64,000 nt of DNA from Nitrosospira sp. NpAV. GTDB lineage: Bacteria; Pseudomonadota; Gammaproteobacteria; Burkholderiales; Nitrosomonadaceae. The stretch is taken from contig NZ_JXQM01000001.1 of the NCBI RefSeq assembly GCF_000832065.1, positions 434,001 through 498,000 of the forward strand, written 5' to 3'. Of the stretch, positions 27,547 through 37,322 are shown piece by piece (position 1 is the stretch's first letter; each line of letters starts with the position of its first letter). The notes below the pieces were generated by a model, which saw only the letters and a program-made list of their open reading frames with translations, had not been told where the DNA came from and did not search any database. The position numbers and the translations under genes were made by a program.

Positions 27547-28767
27547 ATGCGCATAGTCGTTACAGGAATGGGGATTGTCTCGCCAATTGGCATAGGCGTT
27601 GACCAATTCTGGACAGCGGCCGTCAATGGTGTCAGTGGTATCCGAACGATTACGGGCTTCGATCCATCCAGTCAGCGCTCCCAGGTAGCGGGAGAGATCC
27701 CGGGGTTCGATCCCGCCAGCTTTCTGACTGCCAAGTATATAGACCAAACGGACAGATTCACCCAACTGGCGCTGCTGGCCGCTAAACTCGCGCTGGAAGA
27801 CGCGGGTGGACTTGATACATACGCGCCTCAGCGTGTAGCCATAAGTATCGGTTCGGGAATGGGCGGTTTCGGTACCTTCGAATCCTCTGCTACGCGCAAG
27901 TTCCGGAATCAGCCTATCCCACCGTTTACAGTACCTCGGACCATGGCAAACGCCGCGGCTGCCTGGATCGCGATCAAACATCGATTTAAAGGGGTGAATC
28001 TGACCTGCAGCACGGCATGTTCCTCCGGAGCCAATGCGATTGGCATGGCTCTTGATCTTTTGCGGACGGGAAGGGCCGATGCGGTGATTGCCGGTGGTGC
28101 GGAGGGTTGCGTATTGCCTCTAACCATGACAAGTTTCGAAGTTCTGCATGCGCTGACTACCGGCTCTAATGCTGATCCGGCACGAGCATCCCGGCCTTTC
28201 GCCAAGGGTCGGGATGGATTTGCGATGGCGGAGGGCGCGGGTATGCTCATCCTGGAGAGGGAAGATCAGGCCCAGCTGCGAGGGGCAAAAATGTACGCTT
28301 GCCTTGCTGGGTATGGACAGGCATGTGATGCGACGCATATCGTGATGCCCGACATGGAGGGCCAGATAACGGCAATGCGGACGGCGGTGCTGGACGCTGG
28401 AATGAATATTGACTCCATTGACCATATCAACGCGCATGCGACATCCACACCCCTTGGAGATATCGTGGAAACCCGGGCCATTAAGAATCTTTTTGGCACC
28501 CGGGCAGGGGATATTGCCGTGAATGCCACCAAATCCATGATCGGACATTCGATCGGCGCATCGGCCGCCATGGGTAGCATTGCCACTATCATGGCCCTGC
28601 ATACGGGTACCATACATCCAACTATCAATCTTGATGAGGCTGATCCGGAATGCGATCTTGATTACATACCCAACCGCGCACAGCAGCGGAACCCACGAAA
28701 CGGGCTATGTAATGCTTTTGGTTTTGGTGGCAACAATGCAAGTATTATCTTCACAACCCTTGAATGA
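27547..28767 (+). CDS. fabF: 3-oxoacyl-ACP synthase II (FabF family)
   Basis: A condensing enzyme that extends an acyl chain on ACP with malonyl-ACP. The catalytic triad is C158 (STACSSG), H297 (NAHATST) and H334 (MIGHSIGASA), with K329. The 406-residue length is usual. The ATG at 27547 is preferred over a TTG 6 bases upstream. The gene is followed immediately by an acyl carrier protein gene, and the normal fabHDG neighbours are absent. This points to a specialised fatty-acyl or polyketide-like chain rather than the main fatty acid operon. Confidence 0.9.
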   Translation: MRIVVTGMGIVSPIGIGVDQFWTAAVNGVSGIRTITGFDPSSQRSQVAGEIPGFDPASFLTAKYIDQTDRFTQLALLAAKLALEDAGGLDTYAPQRVAISIGSGMGGFGTFESSATRKFRNQPIPPFTVPRTMANAAAAWIAIKHRFKGVNLTCSTACSSGANAIGMALDLLRTGRADAVIAGGAEGCVLPLTMTSFEVLHALTTGSNADPARASRPFAKGRDGFAMAEGAGMLILEREDQAQLRGAKMYACLAGYGQACDATHIVMPDMEGQITAMRTAVLDAGMNIDSIDHINAHATSTPLGDIVETRAIKNLFGTRAGDIAVNATKSMIGHSIGASAAMGSIATIMALHTGTIHPTINLDEADPECDLDYIPNRAQQRNPRNGLCNAFGFGGNNASIIFTTLE

Positions 28768-28784
28768 AGGAATGGAACCAGATT

Positions 28785-29042
28785 ATGGATACAGCGGATA
28801 TTGAAGCAAAGGTAGTACAGTTTATCGCGACAAAAGTGGAGAATCTGGATGCTTCCACCATAAACAGGTCTTCAAAATTTGAAGACCTTGGACTTGATTC
28901 CATGGATACGATCCAACTTTTATTCGATGCGGAAGATACATTCGGTATTAATTTTGATAGCGAAGAAGCGAAAGGATTTACCAGTGTGGGAGATATTGTT
29001 TCCTATATTGAAAAAAATCAGGTACCGACCACTGAAGGATGA
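28785..29042 (+). CDS. Acyl carrier protein
   Basis: An 85-residue acidic protein with the phosphopantetheine attachment serine at S39 in DLGLDSMDTIQ. The acidic recognition helix (LLFDAEDTFGINFDSEEA) follows. The ATG at 28785 gives the usual ACP length; an ATG at 28764 overlapping the fabF stop (ATGA) would add 7 residues. It pairs with the adjacent FabF-type synthase. Because the housekeeping acpP normally sits with fabG, this is probably a dedicated carrier. Confidence 0.9.
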   Translation: MDTADIEAKVVQFIATKVENLDASTINRSSKFEDLGLDSMDTIQLLFDAEDTFGINFDSEEAKGFTSVGDIVSYIEKNQVPTTEG

Positions 29043-29139
29043 AAGTCGAATACCGCATCTCAGCCAATCCACCTGACCTATCGAAGCCCTAAACCCAGAT
29101 AATCCCAGGACGCCCGGCAAGCGGCGAAAATGGCCGGGA

Positions 29140-31683
29140 CTATGATTTACCGCTATTAGTTTTCCTGACGGCGGATGTTCTGGATTTTGGTCTCGCCATC
29201 TTGGTTTCCACAGTTGCAATGGTTGCTTTTGTTTTTGTTTCTCTTGGCTCAAACTCAAACCCCACTTTTCCGTCCGCACCGACCACAAGATAGGCTGAAA
29301 ACGGCCTTCCCTTCTTGGATATGAATTTTGTTAGCAAGTCGGTTTTGCCGGAGCGCAACAATTTGCTGACCTGTTCCCGTTCAAGGGGACGTGCGAGGAT
29401 TATTTTTCCGATTTTAAAATTGCAGGTATGCGCAGAACCGACAGCCTTCTCGCACGCGTAACTCATCCCGTGATCAAATACCCCGCCGTCGCAGCGGGGA
29501 CATTTTCCCAGCGATTCCTGGCCGGAAAAATCGATAGGTCCGGCACTGTCTTCACTGTCGCCACCAAAATCAAATTTCATTTCAAATTCGTCGGTAAGCT
29601 TAATATTGGCATTGAACAGTCGCCCCATTTTGCTACGAAAGCCTTGCAACGGACCCACTTCGCGCCGGGTGATCAGTTGCTCCATTTCCTCAGTTTCGAA
29701 TTGCCGGCCAGCCAGAATTTTCCATAATGCAAAATCGCATTTCTGACACTGAAATTTTTTGTAAGTCTCCTGTACTACGCTACCGCATTTGGGGCAAGGG
29801 GACTTGAGCGTGGAAAAATCCCCGCTTATGGTTTCACCGCGATGACTTTTCGCCTGCGTCACCATATGATTCGTCATGCCGGCAATTTCTTCCATGAATT
29901 TGTTGCGTTCGAGTTTGCCCTGCTCGATCTGACGGAGTTTGAATTCCCAGTCACCCGTTAATTCCGGTGAGGTAAGTTCGGGCACCTTCAATCCACGCAG
30001 CAATGTAATTAACGAGAATGCCTTGGCGGTAGGATGCAGTTCCCTTCCCACGCGCTGCATATAGTTTTCGAATACCAGGCCTTCGATGATCGAAGCCCGG
30101 GTAGCGGGTGTGCCTAGCCCTTTCGCGCTCATGGCTTCCCGAAGATCCTCATCTTCCACCAGCTTACCCGCGCCTTCCATGGCGGATAGCAGCGTAGCTT
30201 CATTGAATCTGGCCGGTGGCCGGGTCTTGCTGGCCACGACGTTAATCTCTCTGGTGAGCACCGGCTCGTTGGAAGTCACCGCAACCAGAGTCGAGCCATC
30301 ATCCGCATCCTCCATCTGAGCCTCTTTGCCGTAAACCGCCTGCCAGCCGGGATTGATCATCACCTTACCTTCGGTTTTGAATGGCTCGTTCTCTACACGG
30401 GTGATTCGAGTGGTTACAAGAAATTCCGCAGCGGGATAAAAAATGGCTAAAAACCGCTTGGTTACAAGATCATAAAGTTTCTCTTCCGCCTCGCTTAGAC
30501 CTCTGGGTTCAAGCAAAGTTGGAATAATGGCGAAGTGATCAGAAATCTTCGCATTATTAAATACCCGCTTATTGGGCTTGACCCAGTCCGCTTTGAGAAT
30601 CTGTCTGGCAAATATGCGATACCGGGTCTTTTCCAGAGAATTAAGGGTATCCTTGACGGTTCCAATATAGTCTTCCGGCAGCGCACGCGAATCAGTACGC
30701 GGATAGGTCAATGCTTTATGCTTTTCATATAGCGCCTGGGCCAGTCCCAGCGTTGTTTTGGCGGAAAAACCAAAGCGCCCGTTAGCATCGCGCTGCAAGC
30801 TGGTGAGATCATATAGCAGCGGACAGATTTCTGCGGTTGGTTTGCTTTCTTCGCTGACAATGCCAGGCTTATCCTGACATTTGGCGCGAATAACCTCAGC
30901 CTTGTTCTGGTCCCATAATCGCTCGGCCTTTTGTTCGCTATCCTTTTTATCTTTTGAAAACTTTTCATCGAACCAGCGTCCGTTATAAGTTCCCGCATTG
31001 GCGGCAAATGTGCCGTGTACTTCCCAGTAACTGCGGGGAATAAATTTCCTGATCGTATCTTCCCGTTCAATCAGAATTGCCAGTGTGGGAGTTTGCACCC
31101 GTCCCACAGTGGTTTTATGAAAGCCACCCTCCTGAGAATTAAACGCGGTCATGGCGCGAGTACCATTTATTCCCACGAGCCAATCGGCTTCCGAGCGGCT
31201 CACGGCCGCTTCCGCCAGCGGCTGAACAGCAGCGTCGTCAAGTAATTTGGTAAACCCCTCGCGGATCGAGGCGGGAGTCATCGATTGCAGCCAAAGTCGC
31301 TTCACCGGTTTCTTGTTGCCCGCATGACGCACAATGTAACGAAAAATCAATTCGCCCTCGCGTCCTGCATCGCAGGCATTGATAAGTTCGCTCACATCCT
31401 TGCGTTTGATGAGCTTAGTTAAAAGCTTTAGGCGTGATTCTGATTTCTCGATAGGATTGAGATCAAAGTATGGCGGAATTACCGGTAAATTGGAAAAACT
31501 CCATTTTCCGCGTTTGACTTCGTATTGCTCAGGTACCGCCAGCTCAAGCAAGTGGCCGACAGCCGACGACAGCACGTACGTATCGTTCTCGAAATAATCG
31601 GTATGCTTGGTAAAGCCTCCTAGTACCCGCGCGATATCGGCGGCGACGGAAGGTTTCTCAGCGATGATTAAGGTTTTTCCCAT
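29140..31683 (-). CDS. topB: DNA topoisomerase III
   Basis: A type IA topoisomerase that passes single strands and decatenates DNA. The N-terminal Toprim domain starts TLIIAEKPSVAADIARVLG and contains NACDAGREGELIFRYI. The active-site tyrosine is in ALTYPRTDSRALPEDY. Two zinc-ribbon-like cysteine clusters occupy the C-terminus (CPKCGSVVQE with CQKCDFALWK; CPRCDGGVFD). The 847-residue product is longer than E. coli TopB because of this tail. The ATG at 31683 has AGGAG 5 bases upstream. It is convergent with the acp gene and followed upstream by dprA. Confidence 0.93.
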   Translation of the reverse strand: MGKTLIIAEKPSVAADIARVLGGFTKHTDYFENDTYVLSSAVGHLLELAVPEQYEVKRGKWSFSNLPVIPPYFDLNPIEKSESRLKLLTKLIKRKDVSELINACDAGREGELIFRYIVRHAGNKKPVKRLWLQSMTPASIREGFTKLLDDAAVQPLAEAAVSRSEADWLVGINGTRAMTAFNSQEGGFHKTTVGRVQTPTLAILIEREDTIRKFIPRSYWEVHGTFAANAGTYNGRWFDEKFSKDKKDSEQKAERLWDQNKAEVIRAKCQDKPGIVSEESKPTAEICPLLYDLTSLQRDANGRFGFSAKTTLGLAQALYEKHKALTYPRTDSRALPEDYIGTVKDTLNSLEKTRYRIFARQILKADWVKPNKRVFNNAKISDHFAIIPTLLEPRGLSEAEEKLYDLVTKRFLAIFYPAAEFLVTTRITRVENEPFKTEGKVMINPGWQAVYGKEAQMEDADDGSTLVAVTSNEPVLTREINVVASKTRPPARFNEATLLSAMEGAGKLVEDEDLREAMSAKGLGTPATRASIIEGLVFENYMQRVGRELHPTAKAFSLITLLRGLKVPELTSPELTGDWEFKLRQIEQGKLERNKFMEEIAGMTNHMVTQAKSHRGETISGDFSTLKSPCPKCGSVVQETYKKFQCQKCDFALWKILAGRQFETEEMEQLITRREVGPLQGFRSKMGRLFNANIKLTDEFEMKFDFGGDSEDSAGPIDFSGQESLGKCPRCDGGVFDHGMSYACEKAVGSAHTCNFKIGKIILARPLEREQVSKLLRSGKTDLLTKFISKKGRPFSAYLVVGADGKVGFEFEPRETKTKATIATVETKMARPKSRTSAVRKTNSGKS

Positions 31684-31844
31684 GAAACTCCTGTGAACAT
31701 TCCGTAGTTGAGTGGCGGTCCTGAGAAAGCACACACTATTACCGGGCGGCAACAATCCAACTATGCAAGAATTACGGTTACTTCACACTCAACCGTTTTT
31801 GGATACACGGATGGCGAGAACAATTGGACTATCTGCCGTAGTAA

Positions 31845-32927
31845 CTACCGAAGCCGCTGATAGCACCCACCCGGCAGCGTGGCGACCACGCCATCCAGCT
31901 CAAGTGACAATAGCATCGCCGATACCGTTTCCGCCGTCAAGCCGCTGCGGATGCACAGTGTATCGATATTGGCGGCATCATGGCCGAGATATCTCAGCAA
32001 TAGCGATTCTTTCGCAGCAGGTTCATCTGTATGGTCGACTTCACTTCGCGCGGCCTCATACCCAAGCTCATCCAGTATATCTTCGGCACTTTCTACCAGT
32101 TTTGCCCCCTGTTTGATAAGCGCGTGACAACCCTTCGATAATGGAGAATGAATCGAACCGGGAATGGCAAATACGTCGCGGCCCTGCTCCAGCGCCTGCC
32201 GGGCGGTAATAAGAGAGCCACTTTGCAACGCGGCTTCCACTACCAGGCAACCCTGGCTGATGCCGCTTATAATGCGGTTGCGGCGTGGAAAATTGCTACC
32301 CACGGCAGGAGTGCCCAATGGAAACTCGGAAACAAGCACTCCATGTTCCGCCAGCTCATGGGCAAGATCACGGTTGCGGGCAGGATAAACGATATCCAGT
32401 CCGGTTCCCACGACCGCGATACTGGCTGCTGTTCCACGCAGACCTCCACGATGCGCCGCCGCATCAACACCAAGTGCCATTCCACTCACGATGCACAATC
32501 CCGCATTGCTTGCGGCCTCGGCAAAAGCTTCCGCGTTGGCAAGCCCTTGGGGTGTGGCATTACGGCTGCCCACCACCGCAAGAGCGCGTGAACTCAACAA
32601 CTCCCGCTTCCCCTTGAGATAAAGAAGCGGGGGTGGATCCGCAATATTGAGCAGCATCGGGGAATAATCGGGGTCAGCCAGCGTCATAATCGAGTTCGCG
32701 GGATCTTCAAGCCATCTGAGCGTTACCGCAATTTTCTTCCTATCCGCCCCTTGTACAATGCTGTCGGCTACTTTTCTTTTCACGAGGCGTTCGAGTGCAG
32801 CAGTTTCTGCGGAGAAAATACCTGCGGGACTGCCGAAAGCCACCAGCAATCGCCGAATTGACTCGTCACCGAGACCATCAATCAAGCCAAGCGCAAGCCA
32901 GGATTCGATACCTTCTGTCGATTTCAT
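31845..32927 (-). CDS. dprA: DNA processing protein DprA
   Basis: DprA binds incoming single-stranded DNA and loads RecA during natural transformation. The 360-residue product has an N-terminal SAM-like helical domain (LALGLIDGLGDESIRRLL), a central Rossmann-like DprA/Smf domain (LAVVGSRNATPQG, SGMALGVDAAAH, VVGTGLDIVYP, SEFPLG) and a C-terminal winged-helix domain. The N-terminal residues (MKSTEGIESWLALGL) fit the annotated start at 32927. It is on the minus strand, upstream of topB by 161 bases, and divergent from def, as in many betaproteobacteria. Confidence 0.93.
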   Translation of the reverse strand: MKSTEGIESWLALGLIDGLGDESIRRLLVAFGSPAGIFSAETAALERLVKRKVADSIVQGADRKKIAVTLRWLEDPANSIMTLADPDYSPMLLNIADPPPLLYLKGKRELLSSRALAVVGSRNATPQGLANAEAFAEAASNAGLCIVSGMALGVDAAAHRGGLRGTAASIAVVGTGLDIVYPARNRDLAHELAEHGVLVSEFPLGTPAVGSNFPRRNRIISGISQGCLVVEAALQSGSLITARQALEQGRDVFAIPGSIHSPLSKGCHALIKQGAKLVESAEDILDELGYEAARSEVDHTDEPAAKESLLLRYLGHDAANIDTLCIRSGLTAETVSAMLLSLELDGVVATLPGGCYQRLR

Positions 32928-33625
32928 CTTAATCGACCCATGATCCGGCAGTTTGATCGCACATTTCGAAGCTCATATTTTTGGCGCCATGACCCGGAAC
33001 AATTTTTGCGTCTGATCTTCATTGGTGAGTCAGCTTTTGGATAAACGCTACGGTAATCACGCTGCGTGATGACCCACAAGCTAACAGTATTTTTTGATTA
33101 CCGAGAAACGATTGACTCTTCCGGAAAACCCAAGAAAAGCTCAACCTATTGTCCAGATCAACGAATTGATAATCAGACTGTCCGAAATTTCGTATCGGTG
33201 TCTTCGGCGGACTGACCGGGCTCAAGCCTCCGGCCCAAATCAGGATATAATGGACTTACGCGTGGAGAATCACCGGTACCGAGACCGCAGACGTAGACCC
33301 AAGACAAGGGGTCAAACAGAATATCGTAATAATACAATTTAAATTCTGCATTTAGATTATTAAATGCGCAAGTCTTTTTATCCTAAACCAGTCATGTTGG
33401 ACAGGGTGAAGTGCGCGGTTTTTGGGATGCAGAGGCAAGGCATGACAACATGGAATGACCGTTCCATTCCAAGATGTTGCGAACAACGCAGGTATATGCC
33501 CCGGAAACGATACTATTCATCCATAGCGGCTTTACCCGGAGGATGAAAGTTAAATAATACGAAATATTGTTATTAATCATGATATTGATCTATTAAATGA
33601 GCGGCCAACTACTGAATTTAGGCTC
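32928..33625. other. Intergenic region between divergent dprA and def, with dispersed repeat
   Basis: The 698 bases contain repeat R1 at 33397-33622, ending just before the def start codon. The left part (32928-33396) has no gene-like frame and is AT-rich around 33320-33365. It must hold the dprA promoter. Confidence 0.45.
33397..33622 (+). repeat. Dispersed repeat R1 copy, ending at the def start
   Basis: It begins GGACAGGGTGAAGTGCGCGG, has GATGCAGAGGCAAGGCATG in the middle, and ends GATCTATTAAATGAGCGG and CAACTACTGAATTTAGG, three bases before the def ATG. It is the longest copy, about 226 bases. Confidence 0.75.
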
Positions 33626-34129
33626 ATGGCACTTCTGAAGATACTACAGTACCCGGATGAACGGCTGCATACCGTGGCGAGCCAAGTGCCGAAGGTTACT
33701 GACGAGACTCGTGCTCTGGTGAATGATATGGCGGAAACCATGTACTCCGCTCCGGGAATTGGACTGGCCGCGACCCAGGTTGACGTGCACCAGCGTGTCA
33801 TCGTCATCGACGTCTCCGATACCCATAACCAGTTGCACGTATTGATCAACCCTGAAATTACCGCTCGCAGCGGTGAGTCCGACTACGAAGAAGGTTGTCT
33901 GTCGGTACCTGGAATCTTCGGGAAAGTCGAGCGCGCGGAGCGGATCACAGTCGAGGCGTGGGATCGCGAGGGTAATCCGTTTGTGCTCGACGCCGATGGC
34001 TTGCTGGCGGTATGCATTCAACACGAAATGGATCATTTGGTAGGTAAGGTATTTGTTGAATACTGGTCGCGGATGAAGCAATCACGTATTCAGACCAAGT
34101 TCAAAAAGCAGCGACGCAAGGTAATGTGA
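33626..34129 (+). CDS. def: Peptide deformylase
   Basis: It removes the N-formyl group from new proteins, using a bound metal. The three family motifs are GIGLAATQ (44-51), EGCLS (89-93, metal cysteine) and HEMDH (133-137, two metal histidines with the catalytic glutamate). The 167-residue length is typical. It precedes fmt, the enzyme that adds the formyl group, on the same strand with a 268-base gap. Its start codon lies directly after repeat R1, so its ribosome-binding context is supplied by the repeat end. Confidence 0.95.
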   Translation: MALLKILQYPDERLHTVASQVPKVTDETRALVNDMAETMYSAPGIGLAATQVDVHQRVIVIDVSDTHNQLHVLINPEITARSGESDYEEGCLSVPGIFGKVERAERITVEAWDREGNPFVLDADGLLAVCIQHEMDHLVGKVFVEYWSRMKQSRIQTKFKKQRRKVM

Positions 34130-34397
34130 GAGCCCGTTTCCAGGCCCGCTGGCACAGTAGTTGACCGCTGAATTGAGAAACCCTGCGTAGATCCAAGGCT
34201 ATAAGAGCACGCTGTCTGGAAAATCGGGATAATCACGAAGTGTACGATTTGAGTCCTGGCTTGATTCACTACGCCAAGACACGTAACTCGCAGCGCGCGC
34301 TGACGAGATATTTTGTTCAGCGGTTTCTTGCAGTGGCGATCACGCCTTCTCTTTGTAAGGCTTGTTCATGTACGCTCCCGGTTAAACCGCACCTCAT

Positions 34398-35339
34398 ATG
34401 AAAATTATTTTTGCGGGCACTCCGCCATTTTCCGTCCCTGCGCTTGAAGCCCTGGCAAATGCCGGGCACGAGATTGCACTGGTGTTGACCCAGCCAGACC
34501 GCCCTTCCGGACGGGGTATGAAACCCACCGCAAGCGCGATCAAATTACTTGCGCAGCAACGCAAACTTACGGTACTGCAGCCATACTCGCTTAAACAGCC
34601 GGAGTTGCATGCGCAGCTCGCCGCCATCAATGCAGATGTCATGATAGTTGTCGCTTATGGATTGATCCTTCCTTCAGCCATTTTGAGTATTCCTCGACTG
34701 GGTTGTCTTAATATCCACGCTTCCTTGCTGCCTCGCTGGCGGGGTGCGGCCCCGATCCAGCGGGCAATATTGGCGGGTGATCAGGAGACCGGGATCACTA
34801 TCATACAAATGGATCGCGGCCTAGATACAGGCGCAATCCTATTGCAACGAAGCGTCGCAATTGCACAGAATGATACCGCGCAGACTCTGCATGATAGGCT
34901 TGCCTTGCTGGGAGCAGTTTGTATTGTTGAAGCATTGGCGCATTTGTGTGGAAATATGCTTGCCGAAGCTCCCCAGGATGAAATTGCCGCGACATATGCA
35001 CCGAAACTGGAAAAAAAGGAAGCGGAAATTGACTGGCGATTAAGCGCGGAAAACATCAATCGGGTAGTGCGGGCGTTCAATCCTCGCCCCGGCGCTTATT
35101 CGCAGGTATGTGGAAACTCTATGAAAATATGGCAGGCGAAGGTCGCCGTGGATGCCGCTGGCCAGCCGGGAGAAGTTGTTGCAACAGGACGCGACGGAAT
35201 CGTGGTCGCATGCGGCAAAGGGTCGCTTGTACTGGAAGTCTTGCAGAGATCTGATGGGAAAAAAATGGGTGCAGCAGAATTTCTGTCGGGGCATTCACTG
35301 CGGCCGGGCGATCTATTTGAACCTAAACGCGATAGCTGA
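34398..35339 (+). CDS. fmt: Methionyl-tRNA formyltransferase
   Basis: It formylates initiator Met-tRNA with 10-formyltetrahydrofolate. The 313-residue protein has the N-terminal Rossmann domain (MKIIFAGTPPFSVPALEAL), the catalytic region SLLPRWRGAAPIQRAIL and MDRGLDTGAILLQ, and a C-terminal OB-fold domain that binds tRNA (FNPRPGAYSQ). It fits the usual def-fmt-rsmB order. The ATG at 34398 matches the family start. Confidence 0.95.
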   Translation: MKIIFAGTPPFSVPALEALANAGHEIALVLTQPDRPSGRGMKPTASAIKLLAQQRKLTVLQPYSLKQPELHAQLAAINADVMIVVAYGLILPSAILSIPRLGCLNIHASLLPRWRGAAPIQRAILAGDQETGITIIQMDRGLDTGAILLQRSVAIAQNDTAQTLHDRLALLGAVCIVEALAHLCGNMLAEAPQDEIAATYAPKLEKKEAEIDWRLSAENINRVVRAFNPRPGAYSQVCGNSMKIWQAKVAVDAAGQPGEVVATGRDGIVVACGKGSLVLEVLQRSDGKKMGAAEFLSGHSLRPGDLFEPKRDS

Positions 35340-35343
35340 TTAC

Positions 35344-35437
35344 TCATTTCTCCGCTCGGGACCATGACCCATAATGATTTCTTGCCATACTTGAGCTTCA
35401 CCTGCCTGATGAGTCCGCTACAATTGCCGGATTTAGG
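35344..35437 (+). repeat. Dispersed repeat R2 copy before rsmB
   Basis: A stretch beginning TCATTTCTCCGCTCGGGACC and ending CTACAATTGCCGGATTTAGG aligns along its length with 45589-45681, which ends CTACAACTACCGGATTTAGG just before pyk. The 20-base end is shared with repeat R1. Confidence 0.55.
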
Positions 35438-35449
35438 TTGAATGCCGGC

Positions 35450-36727
35450 ATGATTACCACTCAGCGTTTGGCTGCCGCAGCGGTGGGCAAAGTATTGGCC
35501 GGCGCGAGCCTGACAGAGGTATTGCAGGGAGTCTGGCGTGCCCACCTCGATCTTTCCGGTCAACAACGCGGCGCAATTCAGGATTTAAGCTATGGTGTGC
35601 TGCGTTTCTACGGCCAGCTCGACAGCGTGCTTGGCTTATTGCTGAACAAGCCATTGTGGAACCAGGATATACGTCATTTATTATTGGTCGGCCTGTATCA
35701 GCTGGCATATAGCAAAGCCTCCGCGCATGCGATCGTGGATCACGCCGTATCCGCTACTCATGTTGTAAGCGGCAATAAAGGTGCGCAAGGACTGGTCAAT
35801 GCGGTATTGCGCAACTTCGTACGACAACGCGCAAGTCTTCTCGAACGGGCGGCTGAAAGTGAGGTGGGACGGTATTCTCATTCACAGTGGTGGATAGACA
35901 AACTCCACGCGCACTATCCGCAAAACTATCAGGCAATATTGGAGGCCGGTAATCGGCGCCCACCCATGACGCTGAGGGTCAACCGGCGCAAAATCAGCGT
36001 GGCGGAATACGAGAAACTTCTCAATCAAGCCGGCATGGATGCGCGACAATTATGGAATGGCGCGCTTGAGTTGGTGCAACCGGTCGCAGTTGATAGGCTG
36101 CCGGGATTTGCGCAAGGACTGGTCTCGGTCCAAGATGCCGGCGCCCAACTCGCCGCGCCATTGCTGGACGCACACAACGGCATGCGTGTTTTGGATGCTT
36201 GTGCCGCGCCCGGGGGCAAAAGCGCGCATTTGCTGGAATTGGCGAAAGTGGAATTAACCGCATTAGACAATGACAGCGTGCGAGTCGCTCGCATAGCAGA
36301 AAATCTATCTCGCCTGGAATTAGACATCCACCGCATCATTCGCGGGGACGCCGCGCACCCGGCGGAATGGTGGGATGGCAAGCCATTCGATCGCATTCTG
36401 GCCGATGTACCTTGCTCCGCCTCGGGCGTGGTGTGCCGCCACCCGGATATCAAATGGCTAAGGCGTGAAAGTGATCTCTCCCGGTTTGGCCAGAAGCAGG
36501 GCGAAATCCTGGATGCCTTGTGGCAGATCCTGATCAGAGATGGTAAATTGCTCTATGCCACCTGTTCGATATTTGCCGAAGAAAACAAGCTGCAGGTGGA
36601 GAAGTTTCTGCACCATCATTCAGATGCCCGTCTGTTGCCTCTGTCCCAGGTTGAAACAATCGATGGGCAACTGTTGCCGAATTCTCATCATGACGGTTTC
36701 TTTTATGCCTTGCTGCACAAAGTCTGA
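35450..36727 (+). CDS. rsmB: 16S rRNA (cytosine-967-C5)-methyltransferase
   Basis: RsmB methylates C967 of 16S rRNA. The N-terminal NusB-like RNA-binding domain (QQRGAIQDLSYGVLRFYGQL) is followed by a Rossmann methyltransferase domain with the SAM site DACAAPGGKSAHLLEL and the two catalytic cysteines in DVPCSASGVVCRHP and LYATCSIFAEEN. The length is 425 from the ATG at 35450; a TTG 12 bases upstream is possible. The next gene overlaps its 3' end by 23 bases. Confidence 0.95.
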   Translation: MITTQRLAAAAVGKVLAGASLTEVLQGVWRAHLDLSGQQRGAIQDLSYGVLRFYGQLDSVLGLLLNKPLWNQDIRHLLLVGLYQLAYSKASAHAIVDHAVSATHVVSGNKGAQGLVNAVLRNFVRQRASLLERAAESEVGRYSHSQWWIDKLHAHYPQNYQAILEAGNRRPPMTLRVNRRKISVAEYEKLLNQAGMDARQLWNGALELVQPVAVDRLPGFAQGLVSVQDAGAQLAAPLLDAHNGMRVLDACAAPGGKSAHLLELAKVELTALDNDSVRVARIAENLSRLELDIHRIIRGDAAHPAEWWDGKPFDRILADVPCSASGVVCRHPDIKWLRRESDLSRFGQKQGEILDALWQILIRDGKLLYATCSIFAEENKLQVEKFLHHHSDARLLPLSQVETIDGQLLPNSHHDGFFYALLHKV

Positions 36728-37322
36728 TTCCTTCGCGCGCTTGTTGCAGGGAGCAGCGGCAATACTGCTGAGCCTGGTGTTGCCGCTGAGCACTGGTGCT
36801 CATGCGGAAGGCATACAGATAAAATCCATCGTGATAGACGCGGCAGACGAAGGTTATCAGTTTGACGCTGATTTCGAGATCGCGCTTAACCCCAAGCTGG
36901 AACGCGCACTTGAGAAAGGCATTGTGCTTTACTTCGTCACCGAACTCAATCTGATGAATTTCCGATGGTACTGGCTGGATGAAAGAGTTGCACAGAGCAG
37001 GGTACGTGAGGGCTTGAGCTATTACGCGCTGACCCGTCAGTACCGTCTGAGTCGCGGAACATTGTCACAGAATTTCAACACCCTTAAGGAAGCGTTACAA
37101 GCGCTAAGTCGCGTGCGCGATCGTCCCCTTATCGCAAGCTCCGAGCTAAAGCCGGATATGGAATATACAGTGGAATTGCGGATGCGACTTGATATATCGG
37201 CATTACCTAAGCCTTTCCAAGTGGAAACACTTGGCTCCAGGGAGTGGGATTTCAGCACCGGCACCCTACGGTGGAGCACAAGGTTACCATTACCCAAGTT
37301 CCAAGATGGTACTCGGCCGTGA
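36705..37322 (+). CDS. DUF4390 secreted protein
   Basis: The 205-residue product has an N-terminal signal peptide (LLQGAAAILLSLVLPLSTGA followed by HAEG) and a beta-rich domain (KSIVIDAADEGYQFDADFEI, LYFVTELNLMNFRWYWLDER). This matches the DUF4390 proteins encoded between rsmB and ntrY in betaproteobacteria. Function is not known; it may act in the periplasm with the NtrY-type sensor. The ATG at 36705 lies inside rsmB and its stop overlaps the kinase start (GTGA), so the three genes are translationally linked. Confidence 0.75.
   Translation: MPCCTKSDSFARLLQGAAAILLSLVLPLSTGAHAEGIQIKSIVIDAADEGYQFDADFEIALNPKLERALEKGIVLYFVTELNLMNFRWYWLDERVAQSRVREGLSYYALTRQYRLSRGTLSQNFNTLKEALQALSRVRDRPLIASSELKPDMEYTVELRMRLDISALPKPFQVETLGSREWDFSTGTLRWSTRLPLPKFQDGTRP

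Noticed and set aside
29085-29135. GC-rich inverted repeat (CCCGGC with GCCGGG) between acp and topB
   Set aside because: No T run on either strand and a long loop, so not a convincing terminator.
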